From positions 121,880 to 185,879 of the forward strand of contig CAVPXS010000009.1 in NCBI GenBank assembly GCA_963709775.1: a DNA stretch of 64,000 nucleotides, read 5' to 3'. The DNA is from Salinimicrobium sp963709775 (GTDB lineage: Bacteria; Bacteroidota; Bacteroidia; Flavobacteriales; Flavobacteriaceae). The translations under genes were made by a program, and so were the position numbers. The notes under the pieces were generated by a model, which was not told the origin of the DNA, did not search any database, and saw only the letters and a program-made list of their open reading frames with translations. Shown piece after piece: positions 36,811 to 46,487 of this stretch. Positions within the stretch are counted from its first letter, which is position 1. Every line of letters starts with the position of its first letter.

Positions 36811-39235
36811 TTAACCCGCCAGTGCGTCGAGAGCCTTTTCAATATCGATACCTTTTCCCAGCACCGGCTTAAATAAATCCGGTTTTTTTTCAATTCGGTC
36901 CGGCATAGTTTTTATTGTAAAATCTCTCATATCCAATCCCGGTTTTACCTCATCCCATTCCAGGGGTGCCGAGACAGTCGCTCCCGGTTTGGGCCGTGCG
37001 CAATACGGCGCTGCCAGAGTTTGTCCTTTCCGGTTTTGAAGAAAATCCAGGTAAATTTTCCCTTTCCTTTTCTTCACATTTCTTTCCATGGACGTCAAAT
37101 CGGGTAGTTGCTCATTGATAAAATAGCAGAGTATTTTAGTGAAATCCCGGGCTTCATCATAAGTGTACTTCGCCCCCAAAGGAATGTAAATGTGGATCCC
37201 GCTGGAGCCGGATGTCTTGGCATAACCAGTAATTTTTGCCTTATCCAGCACTTCATGAGCTACCTGTGCCACCTCGATTACCTGCTCAAAAGTGGTTTTT
37301 TCTGAAGGGTCAATATCTATAACTGTAAAATCGGGATTAAGAAGGTTCTGGACTCTGGAGTTCCAGGGATTGATTTCGATACATCCCAGGTTTGCCATGT
37401 ATATAAGACTTGCTTCATTCTGGCACATGATATATTCCAATTCCTTGTTGTTATGCTTAGAAAAAATTTTGGTTGATTCAAGCCAGTGGGGAAAAATTCC
37501 GGCTGTATCTTTTTGATAAAATCCTTCTTCCGTTATTCCGTTAGGATGCCTGTGTAAGTTTTGAGGACGGTCCTTCAAAAATGGCAAAATGGTATCGGCT
37601 ATTTTCAGGTAATAATCAATAAGATCATACTTTCGAAGACCCGATTCGGGCCAGTAGACCTTGTCTAAATTGCTTATAGGAACCGAGATCCCTCCTATTT
37701 CAAGAGCATCTCCTTCCTTTTTAGCCGCAGGTTTCTTTTTAGGAACTTTTATTGTTTTTTCTTTAGTGATCTCCTTCGGAAGCTTATCCATGCGCAAACC
37801 TTTAAAAGAGGGATGTCGCATATGTCCCGAGCGGGTCCATTCAGAAAAATTTACTTCACAAATAAGCTCGGGAACCAGCCAGGTTGGGGTCCGGCCTTTG
37901 AGGGCAGGCTTCTTTTTAAAAGGCTTTGCTTCGGTCACCAGAACTTTGAAACCTTTCATAAAGATCCTTTTTATCCTGATCACTAAAACCGGTGCCGCAG
38001 TTTCCAATATATACCAGCTCTTCGCCTTTATGCATTCCCAGGATAAGGGAGCCAAACGGGCCGCCGGTATCTGAATCTGTATACCCGCATATCAACGCTT
38101 CCTGACTTTCAAAAGCTTTTATCTTTAGCCATTTATCGCTTCGGGAGCCGGGGATGTATTGAGAATCGGCCTTTTTGGCAATCACCCCTTCCATTCCCAT
38201 CTCTACCGCCTGTTCAAAAAAGGCCTTTCCCATGCTCTCAACATGATCACAGTAATATACCTGCGGAATATCTTCAATGACCTCCGGAAGCAGACTTTTC
38301 CTTTCGGTAAGGGGAAGGTGCATGATATTATGGCCATTTAAATAAAGGAGATCAAAAACATAATACCTAAGTTCTCCTGAAGGTTCTTTCTGGTAATTCT
38401 GAAGTTTCTGAAAAACCGGTTTTCCGGTTTCATCAAGCGCAACCACTTCCCCATCCAGGATCACATCGTGAGGAATAGCTTTTAAATGTTCATATAATTC
38501 TTTGAATTTGGTCTTAAAGGAAATCCCGTTTCGGGAATAGAAATCCACCTTTCCTTTCTGAATATTGGCTAAAGCTCTGTAACCATCCCATTTCAACTCA
38601 TAGATCCAGTTAGCTTTATTAAAGATCTCGGGAGCTTTGGTAGCCAGCATAGGTTTTATTAACTCCGTAACTTCCAGCTGCTTCACTTTTTCGGAAGCAG
38701 CGTGTTCACTGAGATTTTCGGCATCGTAATCTAAGTCTGTGGAGAAGTCATCACTTTTTTTGATAAGAAGCCATTGATTGTCCTTTTCTCCTCCCCTCCG
38801 GGTATGAACCAGCGCAAAAGTTCCTTTGATCTTAGTGCCGAAAAAAGTGATTTTAAGGTCTCCTTTTTTCAGCATTTTCAGAAGGTCTTTCTCATCGCCC
38901 CCTCCCGAAGCTTCATAAGTGCCTTCATCCCAGATGCTCATCTCCCCCGCCCCGTAATTGCCTTTGGGAATAGTTCCGTGAAAGCTGAGATATTTTATAG
39001 GATGGTCCTCGGTCTGGATCGCCAGGCGTTTATCTGCAGGGTTCATAGAAGGTCCTTTGGGTACCGCCCAGCTCTTAAGTACCCCTTCCATTTCAAGACG
39101 CAGGTCATAATGTAATCGGGTGGCCCTATGTCGCTGAATCACAAACCGAAGCCGACCCTTGTTTTTTTCGTAAGCAGCATCAGGTTCGGGAGTTTTGGAG
39201 AAATTCCGTTTTTTGATATACTCGTCCAGTGCCAT
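36811..39235 (-). pseudogene. ligD: ATP-dependent DNA ligase LigD (PE-Lig-Pol), +1 frameshift
   Basis: Multifunctional end-joining enzyme. First frame: 3'-phosphoesterase domain (RHRATRLHYDLRLEM, about 30-180), then the ligase domain with nucleotidyl lysine in ELKWDGYRAL and DGEVVALDE. Second frame: the rest of the ligase OB fold (PELICEVNFSEWT) and the polymerase/primase domain with catalytic aspartates in VIDIDPS and SGSSGIHIYIPLG. Domain order PE-Lig-Pol is usual in Bacteroidota. The frames join if one T (plus-strand A at 37949-37951) is removed, giving YERFKVLVTEAKPF. Its ATG directly abuts the ku stop, so the two are one operon. Confidence 0.9.
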
Positions 39236-40015
39236 TTAGGAAGCTTTGCTTTTTTTCTTCTTTTTGTCCAGACTGGCTTTAAGCTGCGCCATAAGATCTG
39301 TAGCCGGAGTGGCTTTTGATTCGAATTTTTCAGTCTTGGTCTTTTTACCGCCGGTTTTGGCTTTAATAATCTTTAAGAGTTGATCGTTGTAAACATCTTT
39401 ATATTTTTCGAAATCAAACTCAGAGGTATATTGTTCAATAAGAGATTTTGCCATATCGATCTCTTTTTTAGAAACTTTGGTATCGGGTAGTTTTAATTCT
39501 GAAGGATCGCGAATCTCATCTGCAAACCTTATCACATGAAGCACCAGCGCATCTTTGTAAACTCCTACCAGGCTTAGGTTTTCCTTGGCGCGCATCACAA
39601 AAGTCGCAACGCCCAGTTTACCGGTATCTTTTAATGCAGCTTTTAATAAATTATAAGATTTCTCACCGTCCTTTTGCGGTTCCAGGAAATAAGGTTTCTT
39701 AAAAAGCACATCGGCCACATCTTTTTCTTCAATGAATTCCTCAATATCAATAGTGCGGGATTTCTTCATGTTCGCCTTATCAAAATCCTCTTTTTCAAGA
39801 ATGGTATAAGTGTCATCCTGTTTATAACCTTTCACTATATCCTTCCACTCTACTTCCTCTCCTGTTGCTTCATTGACCCTTTTATACCTTATCCTGGCAT
39901 GGTCATTCTTGTCGAGCATGTCCAGATCGAGTTTTCGCTCCTCACTGCCCGAATACATTTTAATGGGAATAGTTACCAGTCCAAAGCTTATTGATCCATT
40001 CCAGATAGACCTCAT
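39236..40015 (-). CDS. ku: Non-homologous end-joining protein Ku
   Basis: Homodimeric ring that binds broken DNA ends and recruits LigD. 259 residues; the Ku core starts MRSIWNGSISFGLVTIPIKMY and continues YKRVNEATGEEVEWKDIVKGY and the KKPYFLEPQKDGEKSYNLL segment. The tail (about 225-259) is lysine rich, as in bacterial Ku where it stabilises DNA and LigD contacts. ku and ligD are adjacent with TAA directly followed by ATG, a complete two-protein repair system. Confidence 0.95.
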   Translation of the reverse strand: MRSIWNGSISFGLVTIPIKMYSGSEERKLDLDMLDKNDHARIRYKRVNEATGEEVEWKDIVKGYKQDDTYTILEKEDFDKANMKKSRTIDIEEFIEEKDVADVLFKKPYFLEPQKDGEKSYNLLKAALKDTGKLGVATFVMRAKENLSLVGVYKDALVLHVIRFADEIRDPSELKLPDTKVSKKEIDMAKSLIEQYTSEFDFEKYKDVYNDQLLKIIKAKTGGKKTKTEKFESKATPATDLMAQLKASLDKKKKKSKAS

Positions 40016-40162
40016 ATCATGTGAATTTTAGATGATTATCTACAAGATACCCGATTTTTCAATCATTCCCGAGGGATTAGCATTGTCTTAACGATACCTG
40101 AAGCTTTTGCAATAAGGCACGTTAAGGTTTTAGGAAAAAGTCGCTAAAGCTTTCTTAATGAT

Positions 40163-40194
40163 TTTGTTGTGACACGAAAAAGAAATTATCTTAG
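40163..40194 (+). promoter_or_regulatory. Candidate -33/-7 promoter for the SDR operon
   Basis: TTTG (40163-40166) and TATCTTAG (40187-40194; one mismatch to TAnnTTTG), 20 bp apart, 45 bp before the ATG. The spacing fits Bacteroidota promoters. Confidence 0.55.
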
Positions 40195-40239
40195 AAAAAG
40201 GCATTTTTCGCCCCCCATTTAACAATACTTAAAAACGAA

Positions 40240-41103
40240 ATGAAGATGAAAAGACTTGAAAACAAAGTAGCGATAGTTACCGGTGGCGCAACAGGAATTG
40301 GGGAGGCAATCTCCAAAAAATTTGCAGCCGAAGGGGCAAGTATTCTGGTAGTTGGAATGCCCCAGGATCCTGTTAAAGATGTGATAAGTGATTTGAAAAA
40401 ATCCAAAGCCAAAGCCATAGGTTTTTCTGCCGATATATCTTCTGAAGAAAATGCGAAAGAAGCAATCGAAACAGCCATTAAACACTTCGGCCGTATCGAC
40501 ATTTTAATAAATAACGCCGGAGTCTATCCTGAAGCAAATACTATAGATGAATTCTCTACCGAAGCTTTTGATAACCTTCTGAAAAATAACCTTAGAACGG
40601 CATTTTTGATGACCAAATATGCGGTTCCACATCTCAAAAAGTATAGAGGCTGTATAGTTTCTGCAGGTTCAGAAGCTGGAAAAATAGGGATTCCTAATGT
40701 TTCTCCATATGGAGGCACGAAAGGCTTTATGCACGCTTTTATGAAAGGGGTGGCAGCAGAGCAGGCGAAAAATGGAATAAGAGTGAACTGCGTTGCTCCC
40801 GGTCCTATAGACACAGCCTGGACCCACAAAGAGACCAGTGACATCAACAAAAAAATGGAAAAGCAAATGATGAGTGCCACTCCTTTAGGTCGTCGTGGTA
40901 CTCCGGAAGAGATTGCGAATGTTTACCTCTTCCTGGCATCAGATGAAGCTTCTTATATTACCGGTGCAGTCTATTCTGCAGATGGAGGAATTACCATTGG
41001 AAAAGGACCTGTGGGAGATGAAGTTCCATCAAAACTTAAAAAAGAACCAAAAGGAAGTTTGAACCTTAAGCATCAAATGGACGGCGCTACTAACCTTAGA
41101 TAA
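40240..41103 (+). CDS. Short-chain dehydrogenase/reductase
   Basis: Classical SDR of 287 residues. Cofactor motif TGGATGIGEAI, strand-4 NNAG in LINNAGVYPE, catalytic Tyr-Lys in SPYGGTKGF and an upstream serine in VSAGSEAG; the C-terminus has ITGAVYSADGGITIG and a 30-residue extension. It is nine bases before a flavodoxin-like gene and probably co-transcribed with it and the holin-like gene. Substrate unknown; general-stress SDRs of this type are common in soil and marine bacteria. Confidence 0.88.
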   Translation: MKMKRLENKVAIVTGGATGIGEAISKKFAAEGASILVVGMPQDPVKDVISDLKKSKAKAIGFSADISSEENAKEAIETAIKHFGRIDILINNAGVYPEANTIDEFSTEAFDNLLKNNLRTAFLMTKYAVPHLKKYRGCIVSAGSEAGKIGIPNVSPYGGTKGFMHAFMKGVAAEQAKNGIRVNCVAPGPIDTAWTHKETSDINKKMEKQMMSATPLGRRGTPEEIANVYLFLASDEASYITGAVYSADGGITIGKGPVGDEVPSKLKKEPKGSLNLKHQMDGATNLR

Positions 41104-41112
41104 AATATAAAA

Positions 41113-41772
41113 ATGGCTTTAAAAGCAATCTTTTTAAACTGTACACTCAAAAAATCACCCGAAACTTCAAATACCGAAGCCTTCATAGGGCAGGCCCAGA
41201 AAATATTTTCGGGGCTGGATGTTGAAACCGAAGTAGTAAGGGTGGTAGATCACAATGTAAAATTCGGAAATTCTTCAGATGAAGGTGACGGGGACGACTG
41301 GCCAAATATCCTCCAAAAAGTTAAGGAAAGTGATATCATGATCATCGCTACCCCTATTTGGAGGGGAGACAGAAGTGCCGTCGCTAAACTGGTCGCCGAA
41401 AGATTTGACGGCATCTGGGAGGAAGCCGATGAAGAAACAGGACGTTATCCCACTTTTAATAAAATTGGAGGCGTGATGGTAGATGGAAATGAAGATGGCG
41501 CCAAAAAAGCCATTTCCAGTATCTGTTTTGATCTTTCTGAACACGGTTTTACTATTCCTGTAAATGCTTTTAGCTATTATGTAGGAAAAGCAGGACCCGG
41601 GCCCGCTTACATTGAGGCGAAGGGAGATGAACATTTCTTCACCAACCGGAACCTTTACCACATGGTGCACAACATGGTGCATCTTGCGAAAGTGCTAAAG
41701 GAAATTCCCTACGACACCAACATTAACGACTTGAATAAAAAGGCAGAAAAAATAAGTAATACCAAAGACTAA
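41113..41772 (+). CDS. Flavodoxin-fold NAD(P)H-dependent oxidoreductase
   Basis: 219-residue flavodoxin-like protein. The N-terminal strand and FMN loop are LKAIFLNCTLKKSPETSNTE; ATPIWRGDRSAVAKLVAERFDG is the second FMN loop and quinone-reductase helix. It resembles the NADPH-dependent FMN reductase/WrbA-like group. The gene follows the SDR by nine bases; the shared redox theme suggests a detoxification or stress operon (inference). Confidence 0.85.
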   Translation: MALKAIFLNCTLKKSPETSNTEAFIGQAQKIFSGLDVETEVVRVVDHNVKFGNSSDEGDGDDWPNILQKVKESDIMIIATPIWRGDRSAVAKLVAERFDGIWEEADEETGRYPTFNKIGGVMVDGNEDGAKKAISSICFDLSEHGFTIPVNAFSYYVGKAGPGPAYIEAKGDEHFFTNRNLYHMVHNMVHLAKVLKEIPYDTNINDLNKKAEKISNTKD

Positions 41773-41790
41773 CTATAAAAACCAACCACT

Positions 41791-42147
41791 ATGCTTGACT
41801 GGCTAATACATGTCATTATTGATGCTGCTGTACTTTTAATTGCAGCAAAAATGTTACCCAAAGTAGAACTAAAAGGCTGGAAAACGGCTATTGTTGTTGC
41901 GCTTTTAATTGGAGTATTGAGCTTCTTTTTAAGCTGGATCCTTACCGTGGTTCTCAATATTGCCACCCTCGGAATCTTTTACTTCCTCGGCCTTGGATTT
42001 ATTACCAGGATCGTTGCATATGCGATCATCATTGAACTGGCCGATAAATTGAGTACAGGTTTTAAGACCCATGGATTTATGCCATCCCTTTGGCTGGCAA
42101 TAATCATAGCAATTGTTGGTTCCCTTGTTGACTGGATTATTCTGTAG
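41791..42147 (+). CDS. Phage-holin-4-like family membrane protein
   Basis: 118 residues, four hydrophobic helices with almost no loops (DAAVLLIAAKMLPKVELKGW, then a helix ending LSWILTVVLNIATLGIF). It matches the widespread PF04020-type superfamily IV holin-like proteins, which in chromosomes are usually not phage lysis genes. It is the last gene of the SDR operon before a strong terminator. No phage genes are near, so I do not infer a prophage. Confidence 0.85.
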   Translation: MLDWLIHVIIDAAVLLIAAKMLPKVELKGWKTAIVVALLIGVLSFFLSWILTVVLNIATLGIFYFLGLGFITRIVAYAIIIELADKLSTGFKTHGFMPSLWLAIIIAIVGSLVDWIIL

Positions 42148-42166
42148 AGCCAGAAAATAATATGAT

Positions 42167-42200
42167 AAAAAACCACGGCGCAACAGCTCCGTGGTTTTTT
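42167..42200. terminator. Bidirectional rho-independent terminator
   Basis: 12-bp perfect stem AAAAAACCACGG / CCGTGGTTTTTT with a 10-base loop; it ends the SDR operon and may also serve the convergent Old Yellow Enzyme gene. Confidence 0.88.
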
Positions 42201-42229
42201 TATGATTTTTGAGGAACCTTTGGCTCCTA

Positions 42230-43309
42230 TTATCTTTGCTTTGCCCGTAGATACTGGTTGGGCCAATCAATAGCGGCACCTAATTCGGCAGCGGCTTCGA
42301 GTGGAAAATATGGATTTCTAAGCATCTCCCTTCCTAAAAGAATAATATCGGCCTGCTCTTTTTCCAGCACTTCTTCGGCTTCCTGTGGCGTGGTTATCAA
42401 ACCAACGGCAGCGGTTAAAATACCGGCTTCAGATTTCAGTTTTTCTGAAAAAGGCACCTGGTATTTCTTCTGAACCGGAATACTTACGTTAGGAACAAGT
42501 CCGCCGGAAGAACAGTCTATCAAATCTACACCTTCCTCTTTAAGAAGTTTGGCCAGTTCAACCGACTCTTTTTCATTCCAGCCTCCTGCAGCCCAATCTG
42601 TTGCCGATATCCTTACAAACAAAGGCAAATCCTCCGGCCAAACCTCCCTTACTGCTCTTGTCACCTCAAGGAGAAGCCTGCTGCGGTTTTCAAAGGAACC
42701 GCCATATTCATCTTTTCTTTGGTTACTTAGGGGAGAAAGAAATTCATGTAATAAATAGCCATGGGCGGCATGAATTTCCACAACTTTAAAACCTGCCGAA
42801 AGTGCTCTTTTTGAAGCCTCTCTAAAATCGGAAATAACTTTTTCGATTCCGGCAGAATCAAGTTCTATTGGTGCGGGGTTTTCTTCGTAAAATGGAATAG
42901 CCGAAGGCGCAACCGGCTGCCATCCTCCTTCTTCTTCAGAAAGGAACTTCCCGCCTTTCCAGGGATTGGTCGTGGATGCTTTTCTACCTGCGTGTGCAAG
43001 TTGAATTCCCGGCACACTCCCCTGCCCTTCCAAAAATGCGGTTATTTCCTTCAGTTTTTCAACGTGTGCATCTTTCCATATTCCAAGATCATCGGGGGTG
43101 ATACGGGCTTCGGGGGAAACTGCGGCAGCTTCAGAAATTACAAGGCCTGCTCCTCCTGTAGCACGTGTTCCCAGGTGCACCAGGTGCCAGTTGTTAGCAA
43201 AACCGTCTTTGCTGCTATACATACACATGGGAGAAACTCCAATGCGGTTTTTTAATTGAATGGATTTTATTTTTAATGGCTCAAACAGCCGCGGGGACAT
43301 TTTACTCAT
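42230..43309 (-). CDS. NADH:flavin oxidoreductase, Old Yellow Enzyme family (NamA/YqjM-like)
   Basis: FMN-dependent ene-reductase of 359 residues. The TIM barrel starts LFEPLKIKSIQLKNRIGVSPMCMYSS; PMCMYS with cysteine is the YqjM-type FMN contact. GIQLAHAGRKAS, the substrate histidine pair in EIHAAHGYLLHEFLSPLSNQR, and LGREMLRNPYFPL follow in family order. It reduces activated C=C bonds with NADPH and is probably involved in electrophile or oxidative stress. It is transcribed away from xseA. Confidence 0.92.
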   Translation of the reverse strand: MSKMSPRLFEPLKIKSIQLKNRIGVSPMCMYSSKDGFANNWHLVHLGTRATGGAGLVISEAAAVSPEARITPDDLGIWKDAHVEKLKEITAFLEGQGSVPGIQLAHAGRKASTTNPWKGGKFLSEEEGGWQPVAPSAIPFYEENPAPIELDSAGIEKVISDFREASKRALSAGFKVVEIHAAHGYLLHEFLSPLSNQRKDEYGGSFENRSRLLLEVTRAVREVWPEDLPLFVRISATDWAAGGWNEKESVELAKLLKEEGVDLIDCSSGGLVPNVSIPVQKKYQVPFSEKLKSEAGILTAAVGLITTPQEAEEVLEKEQADIILLGREMLRNPYFPLEAAAELGAAIDWPNQYLRAKQR

Positions 43310-43426
43310 AATTTACAATTTCAATTTCCTTCAAAAATAGCGAAAACACTAAGGTTAATCTTATTGCGCTAATAGGAAAACAACATCTACAGATCAACCA
43401 AAGTAATTGCAATGGGAAAAGAAGCA

Positions 43427-43445
43427 TCAAAAATGTCATTTTTGG
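43427..43445. repeat. 19-bp near-palindrome TCAAAAATG-n-CATTTTTGG
   Basis: Second copy of the palindrome seen at 11966 and 60918, with one arm mismatch, in the divergent OYE-xseA promoter region. Confidence 0.5.
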
Positions 43446-43449
43446 AGCA

Positions 43450-43484
43450 TTTGTTTTTCGGGTTCATATTTTGCAATATCTTAG
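43450..43484 (+). promoter_or_regulatory. Candidate -33/-7 promoter for xseA
   Basis: TTTG at 43450-43453 and TATCTTAG at 43477-43484 (23-bp gap), 16 bp before the xseA ATG. Confidence 0.5.
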
Positions 43485-43500
43485 CTAGGAAGATCAAGCT

Positions 43501-44751
43501 ATGTCCACCAAACAAATTTTTCCTTTATCTAAACTTACCGAAGCCATTGAGAATGTGATCAACCGGTATTGCAGTAAGGTGGTGTGGGTAAAAGCTGAAA
43601 TTGTAAAGCTCAATCATTACCCTCAAACCGGCCATTGCTATCCAGATCTTGTGGAAAAAAGGGATGGGAAGATCGTGGCCGAATTACGCGGAAATATCTG
43701 GAAAGCGAATTTTGAGCTTATCAATGAAAAGTTTAGGAATGTATTAAACGAAGATCTTAGGGACGACATGACGGTGGTGGTCCAGGCGACGGTCACCTTT
43801 CATTCGGTTTATGGCATTGCCCTCAACATCCTCGACATAGATCCCGAATATACCCTCGGGGAACTGGCGAAACAACGTGCCGCAGCTATAAAAAAACTGA
43901 CTGCTGAAGGCATTTTTGGAGCAAATAAGAATCTGCTTCTTCCGAAGTTACCAAAAACAATTGCCATTATTTCGGTGAACAGCAGCAAGGGATATCAGGA
44001 TTTTTTGAACGTGATAGAAAACAATCCGTGGGGATACCAGTTCCACTGCAAACTTTTCCCCGCGATCCTGCAGGGGGAGCGGGCGGTTTCAACCATTACT
44101 GCACAGCTTAAAAGGATCAAAAAGCATAAAAAGGTTTTCGATGCTGTGGCCATAATTCGTGGGGGCGGTGGCGAGATTGGCCTGAGCTGCTATGACAATT
44201 ATGATCTGGCGAAAGAAGTTGCTCAATTTCCGCTTCCGGTTTTAACCGGGATTGGGCATTCCACCAACGAGACCGTTAGTGAGCTGGTGAGCTTTAAAAG
44301 TTTTATCACTCCCACTAAAATAGCAGAATTCTTACTTCAGGAATTCCATAATTTTTCACAACCGTTAAGGGAAAATATTCAGAAAATATCTTTGGGCGCA
44401 AACCTGCTTTTTGAGAGGCAGGAAACTCAGCTGGAGCGGGTTTCAAGTTCCTTCAGGTTCCTGGCCACCAAGGTCATTGACCGGGAAAAGAACAAGCATT
44501 TCAACTTTGGGCGCATCATAGCAATGGAAACAAAGAATATGTTTAGGCAGGAAACTTCAGCATTAAAGAACATAGCTACTTCAGTCGAACATCTATCGCC
44601 AAAAAATATTCTAAAAAGAGGTTTCAGCATCACCAGAAAGGATGGAAAAGTGGTTACAGATGCCGCTGTCCTGGCGGAAGGAGACCTGGTAGAAACCGAA
44701 TTCCTTTCAGGAAAAGCTTCCGCAGAAATTAAAAATATCAACAGCAAATAA
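43501..44751 (+). CDS. xseA: Exodeoxyribonuclease VII large subunit
   Basis: Catalytic subunit of ExoVII, which degrades single-stranded DNA in both directions. 416 residues: N-terminal OB fold (VWVKAEIVKLNHYPQTGHCYPDLVEK), then the nuclease domain with IAIISVNSSKGYQDFLNV, AIIRGGGGEIGLSCYDNYDLA and TGIGHSTNETVSELVS, and a coiled-coil C-terminus ending RGFSITRKDGKVVTDA. It shares TAATG with xseB, coupling the two subunits. Confidence 0.94.
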   Translation: MSTKQIFPLSKLTEAIENVINRYCSKVVWVKAEIVKLNHYPQTGHCYPDLVEKRDGKIVAELRGNIWKANFELINEKFRNVLNEDLRDDMTVVVQATVTFHSVYGIALNILDIDPEYTLGELAKQRAAAIKKLTAEGIFGANKNLLLPKLPKTIAIISVNSSKGYQDFLNVIENNPWGYQFHCKLFPAILQGERAVSTITAQLKRIKKHKKVFDAVAIIRGGGGEIGLSCYDNYDLAKEVAQFPLPVLTGIGHSTNETVSELVSFKSFITPTKIAEFLLQEFHNFSQPLRENIQKISLGANLLFERQETQLERVSSSFRFLATKVIDREKNKHFNFGRIIAMETKNMFRQETSALKNIATSVEHLSPKNILKRGFSITRKDGKVVTDAAVLAEGDLVETEFLSGKASAEIKNINSK

Positions 44752-44951
44752 TGGGAACAAAACTGACTTATACAGAGGCCTTTGCCGAATTACAACAAAT
44801 TGTGCTGGAGATGGAAAATGCCGAAATTGGCATAGATGAACTGGATGCAAGGGTAAAACGAGCTTCTTTCCTGTTAAAGCTTTGCAGGGAAAAGCTTTAT
44901 AAAACTGAGCAGAATGTGCTCGAGACCCTCAAAACTATAGAAACAGAATAG
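44751..44951 (+). CDS. xseB: Exodeoxyribonuclease VII small subunit
   Basis: 66-residue helical partner of XseA, MGTKLTYTEAFAELQQIVLE followed by a coiled-coil ending LCREKLYKTEQNVLETL. The size and heptad pattern are standard for XseB. Its ATG overlaps the xseA TAA. Confidence 0.92.
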   Translation: MGTKLTYTEAFAELQQIVLEMENAEIGIDELDARVKRASFLLKLCREKLYKTEQNVLETLKTIETE

Positions 44952-45150
44952 GTTTATCAAGATTTTGTGCCGGTAGCATTCATCATTCTCTTGAATAGTG
45001 CAACATAAAAAGTTTCCAGATGAAATTATAAATTAGTATTTTGCCTCTTGGTTTTTTTGGAAAAATTAATTTCACTCACTTATCGATACCATTAAAAAAG
45101 ATTTTACAGGCGATGTAGCTGCCGTTAATCAAATCTCTGTCGTCCCACAA

Positions 45151-46275
45151 TTGCTGGATGTAATTTGCCGTTCCACCAAAATGGGATTTGCTGCTATTGC
45201 AAGAGTAACCGATGATCGCTGGATCACCTGCGCGGCAAAAGACCTGGTTTCTTTTGGACTTAAACCGGGAGATGAACTGGAGGTGGAAACTACAATTTGC
45301 CACGAAGTACATAAGAACAGTAAGGCCGTATATATTGATCACGTCGCAAAAGATCCTGCTTATTGCGATCACCATACGCCAAAGATCTACGGGATCCAGA
45401 GCTATATTTCGGTTCCTGTATACAGGAAAAGCGGTGAGTTTTTTGGAACGCTTTGCGCTATAGATGCCAATCCCAAAGAGATCAATACTCCCGAAATTAC
45501 CGGGATGTTCCAGCTATTTTCTGAGCTTATTTCCTTTCACCTTGACGTTGCCGAAAAAATGATGGTGGCCGAAGAAGAATTAAAGGAGGAGCGGGAAGTT
45601 GCAGAATTGAGAGATCAATTCATCGCAATCCTGGGTCATGACTTAAAGAACCCCATAGCCACGATGCGTATGAGTGCAGACATTCTGCTTAAGATGTCTA
45701 AAGAAGAACTTACCAAAAGACAGGCTGCAATGATCAAGTCTACATCTTTCAGGATGCAGACACTAATTGAAAACGTACTGGACTTTGCTAAAGGAAAGTT
45801 GGGGGAAGGTATTGTCCTTGAAAAGAAAGCCAATAATGGAAAATTAGTCCAGATACTGGAACAGGTAATAAAAGAAGTAAAAGTTAGTGCGCCGGAAAGA
45901 GAAATTCTTTTTGATGCAGCACTTCATGAGGAAGTATTCTGCGATAAGGACAGGATTGGTCAACTGTTCGCTAATTTATTGAGCAATGCCAATCAACATG
46001 GTTCACCGGATGCTCCTATTAGAGTAAATGCATCAACCACAGACCATCACTTTGAATTAAACGTTTCCAATAAAGGAGATAAGATCCCTGAAGATTCCCT
46101 GGTTCATCTTTTTGAACCTTTTTACCGGGATCCTAAAGGGAGTAATACGAAAGGTTTAGGTCTTGGACTTTATATAGCTTCAGAAATTGCTAAAGCTCAT
46201 AAGGGTGTGCTCGAGGTGAACTCGACCGGGGAAGAAACTACTTTTTCCCTGCAAATCCCCTTGAAGGAAGCCTAA
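45151..46275 (+). CDS. GAF-domain sensor histidine kinase (5' end uncertain)
   Basis: Cytosolic kinase: GAF sensor (about 1-145, with FAAIARVTDDRWITCAAKD, CHEVHKNSKAVYIDHVAKD and FFGTLCAIDANP), phosphoacceptor helix ILGHDLKNPIATMRMS, and HATPase with LLSNANQHG and KGLGLGLYIASEIAKAH. The in-frame TTG at 45151 is not the true start, since coding-like residues DTIKKDFTGDVAAVNQISVVP run upstream in frame to a TAA at 45067, with no ATG. Skipping one T near 45080 would link to TTG at 45057 and read MEKLISLTIDTIKK, so a ninth +1 error is possible. No response regulator is adjacent. Confidence 0.85.
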   Translation: MLDVICRSTKMGFAAIARVTDDRWITCAAKDLVSFGLKPGDELEVETTICHEVHKNSKAVYIDHVAKDPAYCDHHTPKIYGIQSYISVPVYRKSGEFFGTLCAIDANPKEINTPEITGMFQLFSELISFHLDVAEKMMVAEEELKEEREVAELRDQFIAILGHDLKNPIATMRMSADILLKMSKEELTKRQAAMIKSTSFRMQTLIENVLDFAKGKLGEGIVLEKKANNGKLVQILEQVIKEVKVSAPEREILFDAALHEEVFCDKDRIGQLFANLLSNANQHGSPDAPIRVNASTTDHHFELNVSNKGDKIPEDSLVHLFEPFYRDPKGSNTKGLGLGLYIASEIAKAHKGVLEVNSTGEETTFSLQIPLKEA

Positions 46276-46289
46276 CATTTCATAAAGCA

Positions 46290-46318
46290 AAGGCTTTAAA
46301 ATGGCATTTTAGAGCCTC
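46290..46318. terminator. Hairpin after the GAF kinase
   Basis: Stem AGGCTTTAAAATG / CATTTTAGAGCCT with one mismatch. It lacks a T-run, so termination is uncertain; the apex contains ATGGCAT as in the recurring palindrome. Confidence 0.4.
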
Positions 46319-46487
46319 CACTCCCCCACTGTTCAAGGTCAGATTTCCATATCCTTTTCCGTTTCCAGAGTAAAACCAGATTGCCAAAAAATTATAAAAC
46401 CTTGAACTACCTGTGTTAAGGTTTATTAAGCAACTTGGGAGCGGCTTTAAGTCTTTTTATATTAGGTAAATAGAAAAAATACCAGTT

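Noticed and set aside
41791..42147. Prophage remnant suggested by the holin-like protein
   Set aside because: The family is widespread in chromosomes and no phage gene is near.
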